Shown: positions 62,885 to 64,000 of the stretch, one piece after another
Numbering within the stretch: position 1 is the first letter of the stretch
Layout of the letters: every line of letters starts with the position of its first letter
Made by a program: the position numbers and the translations under genes
Assembly (NCBI RefSeq): GCF_052324685.1
Contig: NC_135214.1
Coordinates: 793,501 to 857,500 of the forward strand
DNA: 64,000 nucleotides
Reading direction: 5' to 3'
Source: Brachyhypopomus gauderio
Taxonomy: Eukaryota; Chordata; Actinopteri; Gymnotiformes; Hypopomidae
Notes under the pieces: generated by a model
What the model saw: the letters and a program-made list of their open reading frames with translations, nothing else
Told to the model about the DNA's origin: nothing
Databases searched by the model: none

Positions 62885-63191
62885 GCCTTTCATCTTGTAA
62901 TAAAACAGAAAACAACCAGTTTCTTACAGATAAGAGAAGATAAGATGCAAAATGTTTATAAGTAGTTGAATAGTTGAATGAACCAGAGGTCAGCAGGGGA
63001 GCAAATCTATACATAGGCCTATGGAGTACATGTGAGAGAACAGTTGATAAAACAGTCCAGCTTGAAATACAGGAGAGTCTAGCCCATCAAACCAAAAGAA
63101 GCAAAAGTCAAATTCCACTTCCATGAAGAGCTACATGGAGATGAATGAACACAGAAACCTGCTCAGTACACTTGAGATGACTATAGCGATA

Positions 63192-63786
63192 CAGGGGTTG
63201 GACAATGAAACTGAAACACCTGTCATTTTAGTGAAGGTTCAATTAGTAGGGTAAGAGCACAAGTTTTGCTCAAAATATTGCAATACACACAACATTATGT
63301 GTGACATACCAGAGTTCAAAATAGGACAAATTGTTGGTGCACGTTTTGCTGGTGCATCTGTGACCAAGACAGCAAGTGTTTGTGATGTATCAAGAGCCAC
63401 GGTTTCCAGGGCAATGTCAGCATACCACCAAGAAGGACGAACCACATCCAACAGGATTAACTGTGGACGCAAGAGGAAGCTGTCCGAAAGGGATGTTTGG
63501 GTATTAACCCGAATTGTATCCAAAAAACAAAACCACAGCTGCCCAAATCATGGCAGAATTGCCATGAACCATGTGCACCTCAACTCTCCTGTTTCCACCA
63601 AAACTATCCATCGGGAGCTCCACAGGGTCAATATACATGGCCGGGCTGCTATACCAAACCTTTGGTCACTTGTGCCAATGCCAAATGTCGGTTTCAATAG
63701 TGCAAAGAACACAAATCTTGGGCTGTGGACAATGTGAAATATGTATTGTTCTTTGATGAGTCCACCTCGTTTTCCCCTCATCCGGG
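63192..63786 (+). mobile_element. Tc1-like element, truncated at the 3' side
   Basis: TIR CAGGGGTTGGACAATGAAAC preceded by the target TA (63190-63191). At the same place in block A copy 2 the sequence is uninterrupted ('catagcaatacttcac', about 22333). The right end is missing: other repeat sequence starts at about 63787. Confidence 0.85.
63297..63786 (+). pseudogene. Tc1 transposase, N-terminal and part of catalytic domain
   Basis: IPEFKIGQIVGARFAGASVT, SRATVSRAMSAYHQEGRTTS (paired-type DNA-binding helices), CGRKRKLSERDVWVLTRIV and STKTIHRELHRVNIHGRAAI. The ORF ends at 63737. In another frame CKEHKSWAVDNVKYVLFFDE carries the second catalytic Asp region. Frameshifted and truncated. Confidence 0.85.
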
Positions 63787-64000
63787 CAAGGCACGTTTAT
63801 TTATATAGCACCTTTCATACACACAATTCAAAGTGCTTTACACAGGAAAAGAAAGAAAATTATTACGACCTGAGGTCTATCACCTTGGGAAGGTGTTTCC
63901 CATAATATGTGATCTCATCACTAAAATCCTCTACTTGTGAACTGGACCCTTTACCAACAAGCTTTTTCAAGCAGGTTCTGAGCTCATTAGCAAATGAAGT
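63787..64000. repeat. Fish SINE/LINE-tail-like repeat
   Basis: 'tttatttatatagcacctttcatacac...caaagtgctttacac' is a widespread fish repeat tail; a similar tail is at 3120-3175. The remainder to the window end is unassigned. Confidence 0.5.

Larger units (their letters stand above)
61352..63187 (+). repeat. Block A, copy 3, split by a LINE fragment
   Basis: 61352-62216 and 62885-63187 are collinear with 21311-22350. The join contains a repeated ~140-bp segment ('cttgtaatgaaacagaaag' at 62087 and a variant at 62894), so the LINE lies between two copies of that segment. In gene 1 this block directly precedes the promoter, so another IFI44-like gene may start beyond 64 kb. Confidence 0.7.

Overview
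This window looks like genomic DNA of a ray-finned (teleost-type) fish. Genes are split into exons with canonical GT/AG junctions. The sequence is A+T-rich and crowded with transposon families typical of fish: piggyBac, hAT, Tc1, PIF/Harbinger, chromodomain Ty3/Gypsy and Jockey-superfamily LINEs. No rRNA, tRNA, CRISPR array or bacterial-style operon was seen.

The host content is two copies, on the + strand, of an interferon-induced protein 44-like (IFI44/IFI44L family) GTPase gene. Gene 1 (coding 23812-46732) joins in frame over eight coding exons to 382 residues: a short N-terminus resembling an N-myristoylation signal, an I-set-like immunoglobulin domain, and a P-loop GTPase domain. Its exons have stayed intact although introns 2 and 4 hold tens of kilobases of nested transposons. 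Gene 2 (about 51590-59233) keeps a first exon, an apparently good ISRE and the five GTPase exons. It lacks the start-codon, Ig and linker exons, where a chromodomain Gypsy element now sits, and it has an in-frame stop. Repeat blocks upstream of gene 1 recur at the window start and end, so this is probably part of a longer tandem IFI44-like array.

Layout. 1-6.8 kb: block A fragment, a LINE piece, a solo LTR carrying a 39-bp hAT insert, and a long-TIR hAT-like element interrupted by a piggyBac. 7-17 kb: a piggyBac whose otherwise complete transposase is broken by a full-length LINE with 44-bp tandem repeats in its 5' region. 17.4-21.3 kb: unclassified repeats and a long-inverted-repeat element. 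21.3-46.7 kb: block A and gene 1. Intron 2 holds an inverted-repeat block, a second long-TIR hAT-like copy, a Tc1-like element, a Gag/Crypton-like chimera, a piggyBac carrying a solo LTR and a hAT, and another solo LTR. Intron 4 holds a hAT-in-hAT nest and an LTR element with a Harbinger inside. 46.7-51.5 kb: intergenic repeats and a transposon-derived ORF split by a solo LTR. 51.5-59.2 kb: gene 2 with the Gypsy element. 59.3-64 kb: the inverted partner of the intron-2 block, block A again, a LINE fragment and a Tc1.

Many insertions can be bounded by eye from target-site duplications (TTAA for piggyBac, 8 bp for hAT, TAA for Harbinger, TA for Tc1, 5 bp for LTRs). Family names come from motif recognition, not database search.
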